Positions 1 through 6,742 of a stretch of 64,000 bases of DNA are shown in pieces. The position numbers and the translations under genes were made by a program. How positions within the stretch are numbered: the first letter of the stretch is position 1; each line of letters starts with the position of its first letter. Under the pieces are notes generated by a model. The model ran no database searches and had not been told where the DNA came from. It was given only the letters and a program-made list of their open reading frames with translations. Source of the DNA: an uncultured Clostridia bacterium (GTDB lineage Bacteria; Bacillota; Clostridia; Christensenellales; Borkfalkiaceae); NCBI GenBank assembly GCA_947626685.1, contig CANQTD010000005.1, positions 35,069 to 99,068 of the forward strand. Reading direction: 5' to 3'.

Positions 1-40
1 ACCGTCAACATTGTTTTTGCTGTGCTAAGAGTTGTCATTT
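1..40 (-). CDS. Partial phage-type CDS cut by the window edge
   Basis: An ATG at 40-38 overlaps the stop codon of the upstream minus-strand gene (ATGA) and sits 8 bases behind a GGAGG motif that lies inside the end of that gene. The visible codons read MTTLSTAKTMLT before the window ends. The coupling and the ribosome-binding site support a real start. Nothing can be said about function. It continues the minus-strand early gene string of the prophage-like element. Confidence 0.55.
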
Positions 41-763
41 TCTTTTTCCTCCATAAATGATTTTTTCGGTTTCTTCAAGATTTGCCGCGGCATATGCCGT
101 CTTTGCCATTTCGGAGAGCTCCGCCGCCCGTGCCGCCGCCTCCCCGAGATCAATCGCGTCTCTGTCTGCGACCGTCTCCTCTTCAAGATCTTCTTCGCGG
201 TCCCCTTCGGGATCTTCTTCGGAGTCCTCCAGACCCTCCGCCCTGATGTCTTCGAGTGCTTCCGCGCCATGAACCCGCCCCTCGCGCGTCCAATCGAGAT
301 ATTCGACAAGGACATTGGGATTTACGATACACATGATGCGCGGGACTCCATCGCAGGAGTCGATCTCGTCGCCGATCTGCTCAGCCCAGCCGAGTTCTCG
401 CAGATCCTTCCGAGCCAAGCTCATTGCTTCGCAAAACTCATTGAGAAAGATGCGGTTCGCCTCCTTCGACAACGATTTGAGCTTGCTGAAAATCGCATCG
501 GCGATCTTGAACTTGCCCTCCGTGACGATCCTCATGTTCGCGAAGAACTCGAATGTCGTATGCGGGACGATGCGCTCGCCCGTCGCCGCATCGATCATTC
601 CATCGCTCTCGTCGGTTTTGTGGAACATGTCGAGCTGCTCCGCGTCCTTATAAAACGATATGCGAAGCGGGTAGCCCTCCGCATTCACTTCTGCGCGAAG
701 GTTCGTTTCATCGCCGACATATTTCATCAGCTTTGCAATTTGCAATTTGAAGCCTTCAAACAT
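35..763 (-). CDS. Hypothetical phage-element protein with acidic C-terminal tail
   Basis: A 242-residue protein starting at MFEGFKLQIAKLM; AGGAGG lies just upstream of the ATG at 763, so the longer in-frame extension to 871 is rejected. Residues 1 to about 165 look like a folded alpha/beta domain. Residues about 175-215 are very acidic (Glu/Asp clusters) and the tail is alanine-rich, ending in IIYGGKRK. I recognise no family. It lies first in a minus-strand run of small genes leading away from the repressor switch, the usual place of prophage early or replication-accessory genes. Its stop overlaps the next gene by ATGA, so the two are probably translated together. Confidence 0.7.
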   Translation of the reverse strand: MFEGFKLQIAKLMKYVGDETNLRAEVNAEGYPLRISFYKDAEQLDMFHKTDESDGMIDAATGERIVPHTTFEFFANMRIVTEGKFKIADAIFSKLKSLSKEANRIFLNEFCEAMSLARKDLRELGWAEQIGDEIDSCDGVPRIMCIVNPNVLVEYLDWTREGRVHGAEALEDIRAEGLEDSEEDPEGDREEDLEEETVADRDAIDLGEAAARAAELSEMAKTAYAAANLEETEKIIYGGKRK

Positions 764-788
764 GCTTTCCTCCTTCTTTGATAGATTT

Positions 789-974
789 TTACGCTTCAGA
801 GCTATGTACTTTCTCGCTCTCTTCTTTTGCCTTTTTTTCCTGCTTCCATCGTTCAAAGTCTCGCTGAACATTCGGGTCTTCGAAGGCCTTCGCCACGATG
901 CTCAAAAGTGGCCTCGCGAGTTTCCGTCGCGTAAACGGCGGGACTTTCTCGGGATCAATCTGAATTCCCTCCAT
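789..974 (-). CDS. Small hypothetical phage-element protein
   Basis: A 61-residue charged protein starting MEGIQIDPEKVPPF, with an AGGAGA ribosome-binding site ahead of the ATG at 974. The second half is a probable amphipathic helix rich in Lys and Glu (DFERWKQEKKAKEESEK). It sits between the Cro-like HTH gene and the acidic hypothetical, all on the minus strand and closely spaced, so it is likely part of the same early transcript. No family is recognised. Confidence 0.6.
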   Translation of the reverse strand: MEGIQIDPEKVPPFTRRKLARPLLSIVAKAFEDPNVQRDFERWKQEKKAKEESEKVHSSEA

Positions 975-989
975 CGTCTCTCCTCAGCA

Positions 990-1193
990 TCATGCCGCAC
1001 GCTTCTTTGCGAGCTGATCGAGCGTCATTTCGGGGAAAAATTCATCGCGAATTTTTTTCAATTCATCGATATAAAACTTTGATTTCCCCTCAATTTTTGC
1101 CCGCACAGTATTCCTGTGCAGATTGAGAAGTTTCGCGATGTCTTCGACCGTTACGCCTTCGATCACCATCTTTGCCTTCAATTCCGAATACAT
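990..1193 (-). CDS. Cro/excisionase-like small HTH protein
   Basis: A 67-residue protein with a helix-turn-helix at about residues 14-38 (VTVEDIAKLLNLHRNTVRAK), a form common in phage Cro-type regulators and small XRE proteins. The ATG at 1193 follows GGAGGAG. It is the first gene of the leftward transcript and is divergent from the rightward XRE repressor at 1375; together they bracket an operator region, the classic CI/Cro arrangement. By position it would repress the repressor promoter and allow early gene expression. That role is inferred from layout and fold only. Confidence 0.7.
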   Translation of the reverse strand: MYSELKAKMVIEGVTVEDIAKLLNLHRNTVRAKIEGKSKFYIDELKKIRDEFFPEMTLDQLAKKRAA

Positions 1194-1213
1194 TTGTCTC
1201 CTCCTTTTTGTTT

Positions 1214-1287
1214 GTGCGTTCGCACCAATTTTCTTTCATTATATGGGCGTTCGCACCGTTTGTCAAGAAAAATATATGCTTTCGCAC
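1214..1287. promoter_or_regulatory. Repeated operator sites of the lysogeny switch
   Basis: Three 12-base copies end in TTCGCAC: GTGCGTTCGCAC (1214-1225, perfect palindrome), GGGCGTTCGCAC (1245-1256) and ATGCTTTCGCAC (1276-1287). They are spaced exactly 31 bases apart, about three helical turns, so repressors would bind on one face of the DNA. They flank and overlap the leftward promoter. Confidence 0.75.
1238..1266 (-). promoter_or_regulatory. Leftward promoter of the phage early genes
   Basis: On the minus strand, TTGACA (1266-1261), a 17-base spacer and TATAAT (1243-1238) form a consensus sigma-A promoter. The spacer contains the operator copy at 1245-1256, so a bound repressor would block RNA polymerase directly. 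It drives the Cro-like gene at 1193. Confidence 0.8.
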
Positions 1288-1316
1288 AAATTTTTTTCTG
1301 AATTTATAAAAAAAAC

Positions 1317-1352
1317 TTGCAAATGCACCTTTTTTTGTGTATAATAGGTGCG
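1317..1352 (+). promoter_or_regulatory. Rightward promoter of the XRE repressor, with inverted repeat
   Basis: TTGCAA (1317-1322), a 17-base spacer and TATAAT (1340-1345). The arms TGCACCT (1324-1330) and AGGTGCG (1346-1352) form an inverted repeat around the -10 box and are related to the GTGCG operator half-site, which suggests autoregulation. Confidence 0.7.
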
Positions 1353-1374
1353 TACCATAAAAGGGGAAAACAAA

Positions 1375-1677
1375 ATGGACTTATATGATCGGCTTGATAA
1401 AATGTTGAAAGATAAGGGTCTGACAAAGCGTGCGCTTTGCGAAGGTGCCGGCATCTCATACAATACGCTCGCAAGCCTTTTCAAACGCCGTAGCTCTCGA
1501 ATCGAAATAGACACGCTCCGAAAAATCGCAGATTTTCTCGGGACGACCATCGAATATCTGACAACGGGGAAAGAGGAACTTGGTGCGATTTCTGATCAAG
1601 AGGCCGCGCTCGTTCTCGCCTATCGGAACAATCCCGCCATGCGTGAAGCCGTTGATAAACTTCTTGGGATCAATTAA
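1375..1677 (+). CDS. XRE-family phage repressor
   Basis: A 100-residue repressor starting MDLYDRLDKMLKDKG; the ATG at 1375 follows AAAGGGG, so the upstream in-frame ATG is rejected. Residues 5-62 form an XRE helix-turn-helix (LTKRALCEGAGISYNTLASL, then a recognition segment and DTLRKIADFLGTTIEYL). The C-terminal 35 residues are a short helical region, too small for a RecA-cleavable peptidase domain, so induction must use another route such as an antirepressor. It is divergent from the Cro-like gene and probably binds the TTCGCAC operators. Confidence 0.85.
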   Translation: MDLYDRLDKMLKDKGLTKRALCEGAGISYNTLASLFKRRSSRIEIDTLRKIADFLGTTIEYLTTGKEELGAISDQEAALVLAYRNNPAMREAVDKLLGIN

Positions 1678-1681
1678 AAAA

Positions 1682-1702
1682 CGTCCCTTTCGGGACGGAG
1701 GA
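1682..1702 (+). promoter_or_regulatory. Hairpin abutting the exonuclease ribosome-binding site
   Basis: CGTCCC (1682-1687), loop TTTC and GGGACG (1692-1697) form a 6-bp stem whose last base touches the GGAGGAG motif at 1696-1702. No U-run follows, so it is not a terminator. It could stabilise mRNA ends or modulate translation of the gene at 1710. Confidence 0.5.
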
Positions 1703-1709
1703 GAACAAT

Positions 1710-2606
1710 ATGAATGCAAAAAAAGCGTATATCTTACTTTTTTCGCTCTCTGCTTTTTTCGGGATATTGGGCGTTATCTTCTTTTTCGTAAATATAACGT
1801 GCGCCGCCCTTGCATTGGCCGTCGCCGCGCTCCTTCTGTTCACGGGGCTATACTACCTGTATCTCTATAACAAAGCAAACGAGGCGATGGCGAAACAAGA
1901 ATCGGAAGCCCATGCGGCGGAGGAGCGCGCAAAAGAAGAGGCGGAATATTTCGCTCCTGTCGTCGCCGAATACGAAGGCCGCGAATTGCACGCGCTCCCT
2001 GACGACTATGTCGTCATCGACCTTGAAACGACTGGGTTCAACGAAAACAACGACGAGATCGTCGAACTCGGTGCTCTCAAAATTCGGAATGGTGAGATCG
2101 TAGACCGATTCTCCCGTCTCGTCAAGCCGCGGCACCCGATCCCTGCCGCCGCCTCCGCGGTGAACGGAATATGGAACGAGATGCTCGCGGACGCCCCCGG
2201 CCTCCCCGAAGCGATCCCCCCTTTCGTCGACTTCATAGGAGATGACATCCTCGTCGGCCAAAACGTTTTCTTTGATATCAAATTTACCTATGTCGCCGCC
2301 TACCGTCATCTGCATCAAAAGGTCCTGCGCAATGACTATGTCGATATTCTCTCCCTGAGCCGCCGCCTCTTCCCGGGGCTTCCGAACTATAAGCTCGGAA
2401 CGCTCGCGGCGCATTTCGGGATCGCGGTCGACGCGGCCCACCGCGCCGGCGACGATTGCCTGACCGAGCTTCACTGCTACCAATACATACAAAATTATGT
2501 GACGAAAAATCAAATCGATCTTGCTCAACTCTTTGGGGAAGAGCGGGCCTCCGCCGTCGAAGCGGAAGCCGCCGTCTCCGATTCCGATCATAAAATTTCC
2601 GAATAA
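1710..2606 (+). CDS. Membrane-anchored DEDDh 3'-5' exonuclease (DnaQ-like)
   Basis: A 298-residue protein. Residues 5-52 hold two hydrophobic membrane segments, followed by a charged helical linker rich in Ala and Glu. The exonuclease domain spans about 95-265 with the DEDDh signature: IDLETTGF (D-x-E), LVGQNVFFDIKF (second Asp) and HRAGDDCLTE (catalytic His and last Asp). The fold is that of DNA polymerase epsilon-type and RNase T-type exonucleases that degrade single strands or 3' ends. The two-helix anchor is unusual. The gene lies between repressor and integrase, where temperate elements often carry lysogenic-conversion or superinfection-exclusion genes; a defence role is inference. GGAGGAG precedes the start. 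Confidence 0.85.
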   Translation: MNAKKAYILLFSLSAFFGILGVIFFFVNITCAALALAVAALLLFTGLYYLYLYNKANEAMAKQESEAHAAEERAKEEAEYFAPVVAEYEGRELHALPDDYVVIDLETTGFNENNDEIVELGALKIRNGEIVDRFSRLVKPRHPIPAAASAVNGIWNEMLADAPGLPEAIPPFVDFIGDDILVGQNVFFDIKFTYVAAYRHLHQKVLRNDYVDILSLSRRLFPGLPNYKLGTLAAHFGIAVDAAHRAGDDCLTELHCYQYIQNYVTKNQIDLAQLFGEERASAVEAEAAVSDSDHKISE

Positions 2607-2617
2607 CCGAGGATATT

Positions 2618-4120
2618 ATGAAAGCTGTAATTTATGCTCGCTTTTCATCGCATGCGCAAAAGGACGCCTCGATCGAACAGCAGCTTGCGGACTGCCGTGA
2701 CTTCGCACGCCGAAACGAGATCACCATCGTCGGCGAATACTGCGACCACGCCCTCACGGGAAAAACGGACAAGCGTCAAGAATTTTTACGCATGATCCGC
2801 GATGCTTCCAAAGAGAAATGGTCCGCCATTATCGTTTGGAAAACCGATCGCTTCGCCCGCAATCGGTACGACTCCGCCATGTATAAGGCAAAGCTCAAAA
2901 AGCACCATGTCCGCGTCATTTCAGCCAAAGAATCTATTCCCGATGGCCCCGAAGGGATTCTCCTCGAGTCCATTCTTGAAGGCTCTGCCGAATACTATTC
3001 CGCGAACCTCGCGCAAAACGTCTCTCGCGGCATGCGCGACAATGCACTGAAATGCAAGGCGAACGGCTCGATTGCGACAGGATACGTTAAGGGTCCCGAC
3101 GGAAAATATCAGATCGACCCCGACGCGGCAAGTGTTATACGCGAAATCTTTGAAGCGTATGCCGCAGGCTCCGGCGTCTCATCCATCATTGCGTCATTGA
3201 ATGCGCGCGGGTTAAGAACGTCTCGCGGGACGCCGTGGAACAAAAACAGTCTGCAACGCATTTTGAGCAACGAAAATTATATCGGCGTGTACCATTGGGG
3301 CGACACGCGCATCGAAGGCGGCGTTCCCGCTATTGTCTCGCGCGACGTCTTTGAGGCCGCGCAATCGCACCGAAAACGGATGGCATGGGCACCCTCCGCC
3401 TCCCGCGCCGACGTCGATTATTTGCTTACCGGTAAAATTTTCTGCGGGCTGTGCGAAAAGCCAATGATCGGATTCAGCGGGACGGGGCAATCCGGGAAGA
3501 AATATCATTATTACCGTTGCGTCGGGCATCGTGAAAATCTCTGTAATAAAAAGGCAATCTGGAAGGAATTCATTGAAAAGAGAATCGTCGAAGACACCAA
3601 AATGTATTGCCTCAGCGATCCCATGATCAAAGTGATCGTCGACGCTGCGATCGAATTGCAAGAAAAAGAACGAAACAACGACGAGACTCTCGCCGCCTAT
3701 CAAAATGAACTCAATTCCGTAAAGAAGAGCATCCGAAATATCGTGGACGCCATCGAACAAGGCGTCATCACTCCCTCCATGAAGGAACGGCTCATGGATC
3801 TTGAAGCGAGGAAAGCAGACCTCGAATATGCGATCGAGGATGAGATGATCGAGAAACCCGCCCTTACGCGCGATCAGCTCACCTATTGGCTCGAGCGGTT
3901 CCGCGACGGCGACCCCGACGATCCCGAATATCGCGCGACCTTCCTCGACGTCTTCGTCTCCGCCGTATATATCTATAATGACGGCTATCGCGTCGCTTGT
4001 AACTTTGACAAAAACAACAGCATGGTATCATTCTCCTTTGTAAATGAAATAGAGGCGCAGACAGAACACTCGGAAGAAGTGTTTGTCTACGCCCCCGGTG
4101 GTGGACCTGCGCAGAGTTGA
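2618..4120 (+). CDS. Large serine recombinase (integrase)
   Basis: A 500-residue large serine integrase. Residues 1-140 form the resolvase catalytic domain (VIYARFSS, catalytic Ser in FSS; later WKTDRFARN). Residues about 150-270 form the recombinase domain (GYVKGPDGKYQID, then NENYIGVYHWG). Residues about 280-320 form the zinc ribbon (CGLCEKPM, YYRC, C). A coiled-coil segment follows at about 350-400. It catalyses site-specific integration and excision of the element. The last seven codons and the stop (4100-4120) lie antisense within the 3' end of ssrA, placing the attachment site at the gene terminus. It starts 11 bases after the exonuclease gene and is probably co-transcribed. Confidence 0.92.
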   Translation: MKAVIYARFSSHAQKDASIEQQLADCRDFARRNEITIVGEYCDHALTGKTDKRQEFLRMIRDASKEKWSAIIVWKTDRFARNRYDSAMYKAKLKKHHVRVISAKESIPDGPEGILLESILEGSAEYYSANLAQNVSRGMRDNALKCKANGSIATGYVKGPDGKYQIDPDAASVIREIFEAYAAGSGVSSIIASLNARGLRTSRGTPWNKNSLQRILSNENYIGVYHWGDTRIEGGVPAIVSRDVFEAAQSHRKRMAWAPSASRADVDYLLTGKIFCGLCEKPMIGFSGTGQSGKKYHYYRCVGHRENLCNKKAIWKEFIEKRIVEDTKMYCLSDPMIKVIVDAAIELQEKERNNDETLAAYQNELNSVKKSIRNIVDAIEQGVITPSMKERLMDLEARKADLEYAIEDEMIEKPALTRDQLTYWLERFRDGDPDDPEYRATFLDVFVSAVYIYNDGYRVACNFDKNNSMVSFSFVNEIEAQTEHSEEVFVYAPGGGPAQS

Positions 4121-4125
4121 ACTGC
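4085..4125. other. Probable attachment junction at the 3' end of ssrA
   Basis: The integrase reading frame runs into the tmRNA acceptor stem and T arm here, and prophage-like genes end exactly at this point. The second junction must lie left of the window. The exact crossover dinucleotide cannot be fixed from one end. Confidence 0.6.
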
Positions 4126-4487
4126 GGTCTTACAAGGTTCAATCGCGGACACTACACGCTTAGTCTATGGTCGGTCTCGCAGGCGGGCAGTCCACAGACA
4201 ATCTGCGCCGCTTGCATACTTCCGAAATTCATCGGCGTGCGGGGGAAGTCCGCCGCGCGTCAACGTTCCCTACTTGATAACGCCCTGCTCCCGCGCCGTA
4301 GGCAACGCGGGGAGGACGGAGCGTAATTGTTTACGCCGCAAGCGCAAGGCGACGAGCCGAAGCTCTGCGCGCCGTTGCACGTCTCGTTGACTTTTCGTCA
4401 GCAATTAAAATTTTTCCGTTTTTACGGAGCCGAGCCTCCGGCGTGCGTCCGACGAGATCCGCTTGCAATCGAATCCGTAACAGGCCC
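4099..4487 (-). ncRNA. ssrA: Transfer-messenger RNA (tmRNA)
   Basis: About 389 nt on the minus strand. The acceptor stem forms between 5' GGGCCTG (4487-4481) and 3' CAGGTCC, followed by A and CCA (ending at 4099), with one G-U pair. The T arm is CGCAG-TTCAACT-CTGCG. The 5' side has GGATTCGA as in the tRNA-like domain. The tag frame starts at a GCT resume codon (4402-4400) and runs to TAA (4333-4331). It encodes 23 residues beginning ADEKSTRRAT and ending RRLALAA; the LALAA end matches the classic degron. The RNA rescues stalled ribosomes with SmpB and marks products for proteolysis. The tag is long and Arg-rich compared with usual 8-15 residue tags. Confidence 0.9.
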
Positions 4488-4520
4488 ATAGTCGTTTTCT
4501 ATGACCTATGGTCTTTTTTT

Positions 4521-4549
4521 ATGATATACCCTCAACGCCGATTTGTCAA
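4521..4549 (-). promoter_or_regulatory. ssrA promoter
   Basis: Minus strand TTGACA (4549-4544), 17-base spacer, TATCAT (4526-4521), about 34 bases upstream of the mature 5' end of tmRNA, which leaves a short precursor leader for RNase P. Confidence 0.85.
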
Positions 4550-4567
4550 CCTATTCGGGCAAATTAC

Positions 4568-4596
4568 TTGACAAAAGAAGAAAAATGTGTTACCCT
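4568..4596 (+). promoter_or_regulatory. Promoter of the first zinc-ribbon membrane protein gene
   Basis: TTGACA (4568-4573), 17-base spacer, TACCCT (4591-4596); GAGGTGA at 4604-4610 then precedes the ATG at 4615. It is divergent from the ssrA promoter, whose -35 box lies 18 bases away. Confidence 0.6.
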
Positions 4597-4614
4597 CCCC
4601 CTCGAGGTGAAACG

Positions 4615-5136
4615 ATGTATTGCGTCCATTGCGGAAAACCCATCGACGATAAAGCCGTCGTCTGCGTTCACTGCGGTCTGCTTACGGAAGCGGGAAAGTC
4701 CAAATTCACGCCGCCGCCCGTAAAGGCTCTCGCGCCCGCAGCCGCTCCTGAGCAGGCGGAAAGCGCTTCCCCGAAGAGAAAAAATCCCTTTGCGATCGCG
4801 GGATTCACGGTCGCGATCGTCTCCGCGGTATTCGGCGCGATCTTCTATTCCCTCCTGACGCTCAGCGCCATATCTTCCGGAATGGAGACGGCTTTGGTCC
4901 TCTTTTTTATCCTCTGTCTCTTCGGCGCGGTGAGCGGGCTCATCTTCTCCTCGATCGGCCTTGCCATGCGCAGGCGGTACCGGCTGAACGGGCTCGCGAT
5001 CGCGGGGATCGTCATGTCCGTTATCCACCTCGTGCTCTTTTTCCTCTTCTTTGTGCTCGGTTACTTTATGATCTTTGGGACGATGTTCTACTTCATGCTC
5101 CTCCTTCTGATCTTCAGCGGGGCGGGCGTTGTGTGA
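4615..5136 (+). CDS. Zinc-ribbon membrane protein
   Basis: A 173-residue protein. Residues 1-22 are a zinc ribbon (MYCVHCGKPIDDKAVVCVHC), followed by a Pro/Ala-rich linker to about residue 60. Three to four membrane segments then follow (FAIAGFTVAIVSAVFGAIF; ALVLFFILCLFGAVSGLIF; LAIAGIVMSVIHLVLFFLF; a last hydrophobic helix). The layout is typical of small Clostridia and Bacilli membrane proteins of unknown role with an N-terminal zinc ribbon. GAGGTGA at the right distance fixes the start. A paralogue of the same architecture is at 8596. Function unknown. Confidence 0.8.
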   Translation: MYCVHCGKPIDDKAVVCVHCGLLTEAGKSKFTPPPVKALAPAAAPEQAESASPKRKNPFAIAGFTVAIVSAVFGAIFYSLLTLSAISSGMETALVLFFILCLFGAVSGLIFSSIGLAMRRRYRLNGLAIAGIVMSVIHLVLFFLFFVLGYFMIFGTMFYFMLLLLIFSGAGVV

Positions 5137-5153
5137 CCCTGAACAAATAGCGG

Positions 5154-5187
5154 AAAACGGCAACCTTTTGGGGCTGCCGTTTTTTTG
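5154..5187. terminator. Bidirectional terminator
   Basis: AAACGGCA and TGCCGTTT form an 8-bp stem flanked by T runs on both strands, between the convergent zinc-ribbon and anti-sigma genes. Confidence 0.8.
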
Positions 5188-5204
5188 TTGCGCCGAAATT
5201 CCGC

Positions 5205-6179
5205 TCAGTCGTCGTCATCGTCATCATCGTCGTCATCGTCCCGGTCGCCGCGGTGATCGTGATCGTCGTCATCGTCCTCTTCGCGGTCGTAGCGGTCCTC
5301 GAGTTCATCGAGAAATTCTTCGAACAGGTCCTCCAAAACGGCGTTTTCGCTGCGCTCCAACTTTTGGCGGAGCTCGTAGAACTCCTCGAGGAGCTCCCGC
5401 TTCGTCGTTCCCCTCTCTACGGTGAGGTCGTCGCCGAGTTTGAGGTAGGTGTTGTTGAACGCGGCGACGGCGGCGGCGTCGTTCAAATCGAGCGCATTGA
5501 GGTCGTCCTCATAACTTGCGACGAGAGCGGTGATCTCCTGCTTGAAGGCGTCCTTCTGCGGCTCGAGCTCGCGTTCCAGCCAATCCTCGAAATCCCCTAT
5601 CACGCGCTCGTCGTAGGAGGCGAGCAGATCCTCGAAAACGCTCTCGTCCATCTCGCTGACGAGGTACTTTTCTTCGAGCGCGGTCTGCACCCGCCGTGCG
5701 ATCTGCGCACCATCTTTGCCTGCGCCGTGCACGCGGATCCCCTCCGCGCCGATGAGGTGTTTTTCCTCGGCGAGTGCGGCGAACCTCAGACATGCCTCCT
5801 CCGTTTTCACTCCATTGAAATCTTGGCCGTAGAGGAGAACGGCGGCGTCGCGGTTGAGAGAGCGGGCAGTTTTCACCCGTCCTTCCTCCACCGTGAACTC
5901 CACGGAGGGGTTGATGCTCACGACGATCGTGGCATATCCGCCCGTGCCCGAGCCCCATGCGCGCCAGAGTGCGAACCCGCCGAGAAGAACAGCAAAGGCA
6001 AGAACAATGGCGGCGAGGGGGATCCAGATCTTTTTCGCGGAAACGGCGACCGCGCCGCCCTTAACAGGGGGAATGGGGTCGGGAAAACGCTCCGCTTCGA
6101 CGAGAACGCGGCCGCGCACGTCGGGCGTATGCTGCTCCGCCTCACGGCGAAGCGTTTCCAACAGCTCGCTATCCTTCAT
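5205..6179 (-). CDS. RsgI-like anti-sigma factor with poly-Asp tail
   Basis: A 324-residue single-pass protein. The cytoplasmic N-terminus (1-48) should bind the sigma factor; one membrane segment lies at about 49-71 (IWIPLAAIVLAFAVLLGGF). An extracellular RsgI-like domain begins TIVVSINPSVEF and continues to about residue 160 (the I-N-P-S-x-E-F core is the family hallmark). A helical region follows, then a C-terminal tail made almost only of Asp with a few His and Arg. The start overlaps the ECF sigma gene by 11 bases, so the pair is co-translated. The tail could bind calcium or the cell wall, by analogy to RsgI proteins that sense polysaccharides. The sensing role is inference. Confidence 0.82.
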   Translation of the reverse strand: MKDSELLETLRREAEQHTPDVRGRVLVEAERFPDPIPPVKGGAVAVSAKKIWIPLAAIVLAFAVLLGGFALWRAWGSGTGGYATIVVSINPSVEFTVEEGRVKTARSLNRDAAVLLYGQDFNGVKTEEACLRFAALAEEKHLIGAEGIRVHGAGKDGAQIARRVQTALEEKYLVSEMDESVFEDLLASYDERVIGDFEDWLERELEPQKDAFKQEITALVASYEDDLNALDLNDAAAVAAFNNTYLKLGDDLTVERGTTKRELLEEFYELRQKLERSENAVLEDLFEEFLDELEDRYDREEDDDDDHDHRGDRDDDDDDDDDDD

Positions 6180-6693
6180 CGTGCCCCTCCTGTTCGATCG
6201 CGCGCTTCATCTTTGCGATCGCGCGTTGGTATCTCCATGTGACGGTCGGCAGCGGGACGCACAGCATCGCCGCGATCTCCCGCCGTTTGTACCCCTCCAC
6301 CGCGGCGAGCATGAGCACCGCGAACTCCTCCGCGCGCAGCGTCTTTTTCGCGAGTTCGGTGAGATGGCCGAGCCCCTCCGCGTCGGTCTGCGGCGCGGGA
6401 ATATGCTCCGAGCCGTCTCCGAGCAATGCCTCCCGCGCGCGCTTCTTTTTGAGGTTCAACGCCTCGTTTTTCGCGATCCGTGCCACCCATGCCCGAGGGT
6501 TGGTCCCCTTTTTGTACGATCGTGCGCCGCGCAGGACTTTGAGATAGGAAGTCTGCATCACGTCCTCCGCGAGGGCGCGCTCCGCAACCACGGAGAGCGC
6601 GACGCAGTAGACGAGCCGTTGCGTCTCACGATACACTTCATCGAATGCGGAGATATTTCCCTCCGCAAGTTGTAAAATCGCCTCTTCGAGCAC
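6169..6693 (-). CDS. ECF-type RNA polymerase sigma factor
   Basis: A 174-residue sigma-70 family protein. Region 2 is at about 10-75 (FDEVYRETQRLVYCVAL, then LAEDVMQTSYLKVL, the -10 binding helix) and region 4 at about 115-165 (LRAEEFAVLMLAAVEGYKRREIAAML, then TVTWRYQRAIAKM). The start is GTG at 6693 with GGAGG upstream; no closer ATG matches region 2. It lies between an upstream lipoprotein gene and its overlapping RsgI-like anti-sigma factor, so signal release would turn on this operon and others. No autoregulatory promoter could be recognised. Confidence 0.88.
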   Translation of the reverse strand: MLEEAILQLAEGNISAFDEVYRETQRLVYCVALSVVAERALAEDVMQTSYLKVLRGARSYKKGTNPRAWVARIAKNEALNLKKKRAREALLGDGSEHIPAPQTDAEGLGHLTELAKKTLRAEEFAVLMLAAVEGYKRREIAAMLCVPLPTVTWRYQRAIAKMKRAIEQEGHDEG

Positions 6694-6742
6694 CTTCCGC
6701 CTCCGCAGTTACTTTACCACATGGGGCGGCTTTTGTCAACCG

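Noticed and set aside
4117..4326. Small plus-strand open frame after the integrase
   Set aside because: It lies antisense within the tmRNA gene and has no ribosome-binding site or family features.
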